A stretch of 64,000 nucleotides of DNA from Atlantibacter hermannii (lineage in GTDB: Bacteria; Pseudomonadota; Gammaproteobacteria; Enterobacterales; Enterobacteriaceae), in NCBI RefSeq assembly GCF_009907385.1, contig NZ_JAAATR010000084.1, positions 1 through 64,000 on the forward strand, in the 5' to 3' direction. The translations under genes were made by a program, and so were the position numbers. The notes beneath the pieces are model-generated. The model ran no database searches. It saw only the letters and a program-made list of their open reading frames with translations, and was not told the DNA's origin. Positions 62,331 to 64,000 of the stretch are shown piece after piece (positions within the stretch are counted from its first letter, which is position 1; every line of letters begins with the position of its first letter).

Positions 62331-64000
62331 GCGCCAAACTGCATTTTATGAAGCTGAGCGTACACGCCGCGCTGCTCCAGCAGCGCGGCGTGGGTGCCCC
62401 GCTCAACAATACGCCCATCTTCAATCACCACAATTTCATCTGCCTTCTCGATGGTCGACAGACGGTGGGCAATCACCAGCGACGTGCGGTTTTTCTGCAG
62501 TTCGTCCAGCGCTGCCTGGATAGCACGCTCAGACTCGGTGTCCAGCGCAGAAGTCGCTTCATCGAGGATCAGAATTGGGCTGTCGCGCAGCAGCGCACGG
62601 GCAATAGCGATACGCTGACGCTGGCCGCCGGAGAGCATCACCCCATTTTCACCAATGATGGTATCGAATCCGTTGTCCATTTTTTTGATAAAGTCAGTGG
62701 CATAGGCCATCGTCGCGGCTTTCTCAATTTCTTCGCGGCTGTACTCTTCGCTACGGGCGTAAGCGATATTATTTGCAACGGTGTCGTTAAACAGGTGTAC
62801 GTTCTGAGATACCAGCGCGACCTGATTACGCAGCGATGTCAGGGTATATTCCCGCAGATCGTGGCCGTCCATCAGGATTTCACCTTCATCAATATCGTAA
62901 AAGCGCGTGATCAAACCCGCGATGGTGGATTTGCCCGAACCAGAGCGCCCGACCAGGGCGATCGTTTTGCCCGCAGGAATGCGCAGATTGATATTACGCA
63001 GCGCCGGAGTATCTCTGCCCGGATAAGTAAAAGTGACATTACGGAATTCAATATCGCCTGTTGAGCGTTCGATAATCCGTTTACCGTCATCTTTTTCCTG
63101 CTCGCTGTCCAGAATGCTGAACAACGTCTGGCAGGCCGCCATACCACGCTGGAACTGCGCGTTAACGTTAGTCAGAGATTTCAGCGGACGCATCAGGGCG
63201 ATCATTGCCGAGAACACCACGGTAATGGTCCCGGCGGTGAGGGTCTCCATCACGCTCGGGAAACTGGCGGCATACAGGACGAAAGCCAGCGCCAGGGAGG
63301 CAATCAGCTGAATAATGGGATCGGAAATGGACGATGCGGAAACCATACGCATCCCCTGGCGGCGCATTTTGTTGCTGACTTTGTCAAACCGTTCGGTTTC
63401 CACCTGCTGGCCACCAAACATCAGCACTTCTTTATGGCCTTTGAGCATCTGCTCTGCGCTGGTCGTCACCTGCCCCATGGTGTTTTGCATGTTTTTGCTG
63501 ATATTGCGAAAACGCTTCGAAACCACGCGGATAGCAATCGACACGATGGGCGCCAGCACAATCAGGATGATCGACAACTGCCAGCTGTAATAGAACATCA
63601 TCACGAACAGCCCGATGATTGACGCCCCTTCACGCACGACAGTGATCAATGCGCCAGAAGACGAAGAGGCGACCTGCTCAGAATCATAAGTGATGCGCGA
63701 CAGCAGCGTACCGGTAGACTGTTTATCAAAAAAAGCGACCGGCATCCCCATCATATGGTTGAACAGGCGGCGGCGCATGGTCATGACCACTTTGCCGGAA
63801 ACCCAGGAAATACAATAGCTGGAAATGTAACTGGTAATGCCTCGCAGGATCATCAGTCCAATAACAACCAGCGGCATCCAGAGCAGTACAGAGCGATCCG
63901 TCTTACCAAAACCATCGTCAAGCAATGGTTTGAGCAGCGATAGCATATAGGTATCGCTGGCTGCGTTAAGAATTAATGCGATCGCAGCAACAATGAGGCC
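62327..64000 (-). CDS. msbA: MsbA, lipid A/LPS flippase (N-terminus beyond window)
   Basis: ABC exporter half-transporter that flips core-lipid A across the inner membrane as a homodimer. 557 residues are visible; by comparison with the 582-residue E. coli protein about 25 N-terminal residues lie beyond the right edge. TM1 is entered at [16 protein letters not shown]; six helices precede the nucleotide-binding domain with Walker [11 protein letters not shown], the Q-loop [11 protein letters not shown], signature [15 protein letters not shown], Walker [13 protein letters not shown] and switch [10 protein letters not shown]. The operon continues with lpxK. Confidence 0.97.
   Translation of the reverse strand, partial: GLIVAAIALILNAASDTYMLSLLKPLLDDGFGKTDRSVLLWMPLVVIGLMILRGITSYISSYCISWVSGKVVMTMRRRLFNHMMGMPVAFFDKQSTGTLLSRITYDSEQVASSSSGALITVVREGASIIGLFVMMFYYSWQLSIILIVLAPIVSIAIRVVSKRFRNISKNMQNTMGQVTTSAEQMLKGHKEVLMFGGQQVETERFDKVSNKMRRQGMRMVSASSISDPIIQLIASLALAFVLYAASFPSVMETLTAGTITVVFSAMIALMRPLKSLTNVNAQFQRGMAACQTLFSILDSEQEKDDGKRIIERSTGDIEFRNVTFTYPGRDTPALRNINLRIPAGKTIALVGRSGSGKSTIAGLITRFYDIDEGEILMDGHDLREYTLTSLRNQVALVSQNVHLFNDTVANNIAYARSEEYSREEIEKAATMAYATDFIKKMDNGFDTIIGENGVMLSGGQRQRIAIARALLRDSPILILDEATSALDTESERAIQAALDELQKNRTSLVIAHRLSTIEKADEIVVIEDGRIVERGTHAALLEQRGVYAQLHKMQFGA

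Noticed and set aside
1-64000. CRISPR array, restriction, toxin-antitoxin, phage-defence or biosynthetic clusters
   Set aside because: No regularly spaced repeats and no unexplained multi-gene block remain after assigning the genes; nearly all are core enterobacterial functions.

Overview
The window is chromosomal DNA of an enterobacterium in the E. coli/Enterobacter/Klebsiella/Kosakonia group. Nearly every protein is a close full-length match to an E. coli K-12 protein I know, often with the same residue count (HycE 569, PepN 870, MukF 440, HelD 684). From yccA to msbA the gene order is the E. coli 20-22 minute region read backwards. The genus cannot be fixed by reading alone; a Kosakonia- or Enterobacter-like genome is a guess. 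I see no insertion sequence, prophage, CRISPR array or toxin/defence island, and I did not find a clearly new multi-gene system.

Region 1 (1-10090) is a formate hydrogenlyase (FHL, hydrogenase-3) locus. hypB (cut by the window edge) and hypA run left; hycABCDEFGHI and then hydN run right. The structural genes encode the membrane arm (HycC, HycD), the [NiFe] large and small subunits (HycE, HycG) and the iron-sulfur proteins (HycB, HycF). HycI is the protease that matures HycE, HycH helps maturation, HycA damps the activator FhlA, and HypA/HypB insert nickel. Three sigma-54 -24/-12 promoters (hypA, hycA, hydN) and TGTCA/TGACA repeats mark the FhlA regulon. In E. coli hyc lies at another chromosomal place and hydN is followed by hypF. 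Here the cluster abuts the 3' end of serT, where E. coli carries hydrogenase-1 (hya), and hypF is absent.

Region 2 (10091-25935) runs serT, yccA, tusE, acyP, rlmI, hspQ, yccU, csgI, mgsA, helD, yccF, yccS, tfoX, sulA, ompA, matP, lonH, fabA. Several control sites are readable: a CpxR box before yccA, a sigma-32-like promoter before hspQ, a LexA box on sulA, and FadR plus FabR sites before fabA.

Region 3 (25999-35693) holds rmf (ribosome hibernation), the rlmL-uup-pqiA-pqiB-pqiC run, ycbX and zapC.

Region 4 (35856-49710) holds pyrD with a CTP-sensing leader, a lone ssuE (the ssuADCB partners and the fimbrial genes found here in E. coli are missing), pepN, pncB, asnS, ompF with its OmpR-type regulatory region, aspC, gloC, mepK and ldtD.

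Region 5 (49979-64000) holds the condensin operon cmoM-mukF-mukE-mukB, elyC, ycbJ, and the envelope set msbA-lpxK-ycaQ-ycaR-kdsB, which supplies lipid A transport, lipid A 4'-kinase and the activated Kdo sugar. msbA is cut by the right edge.
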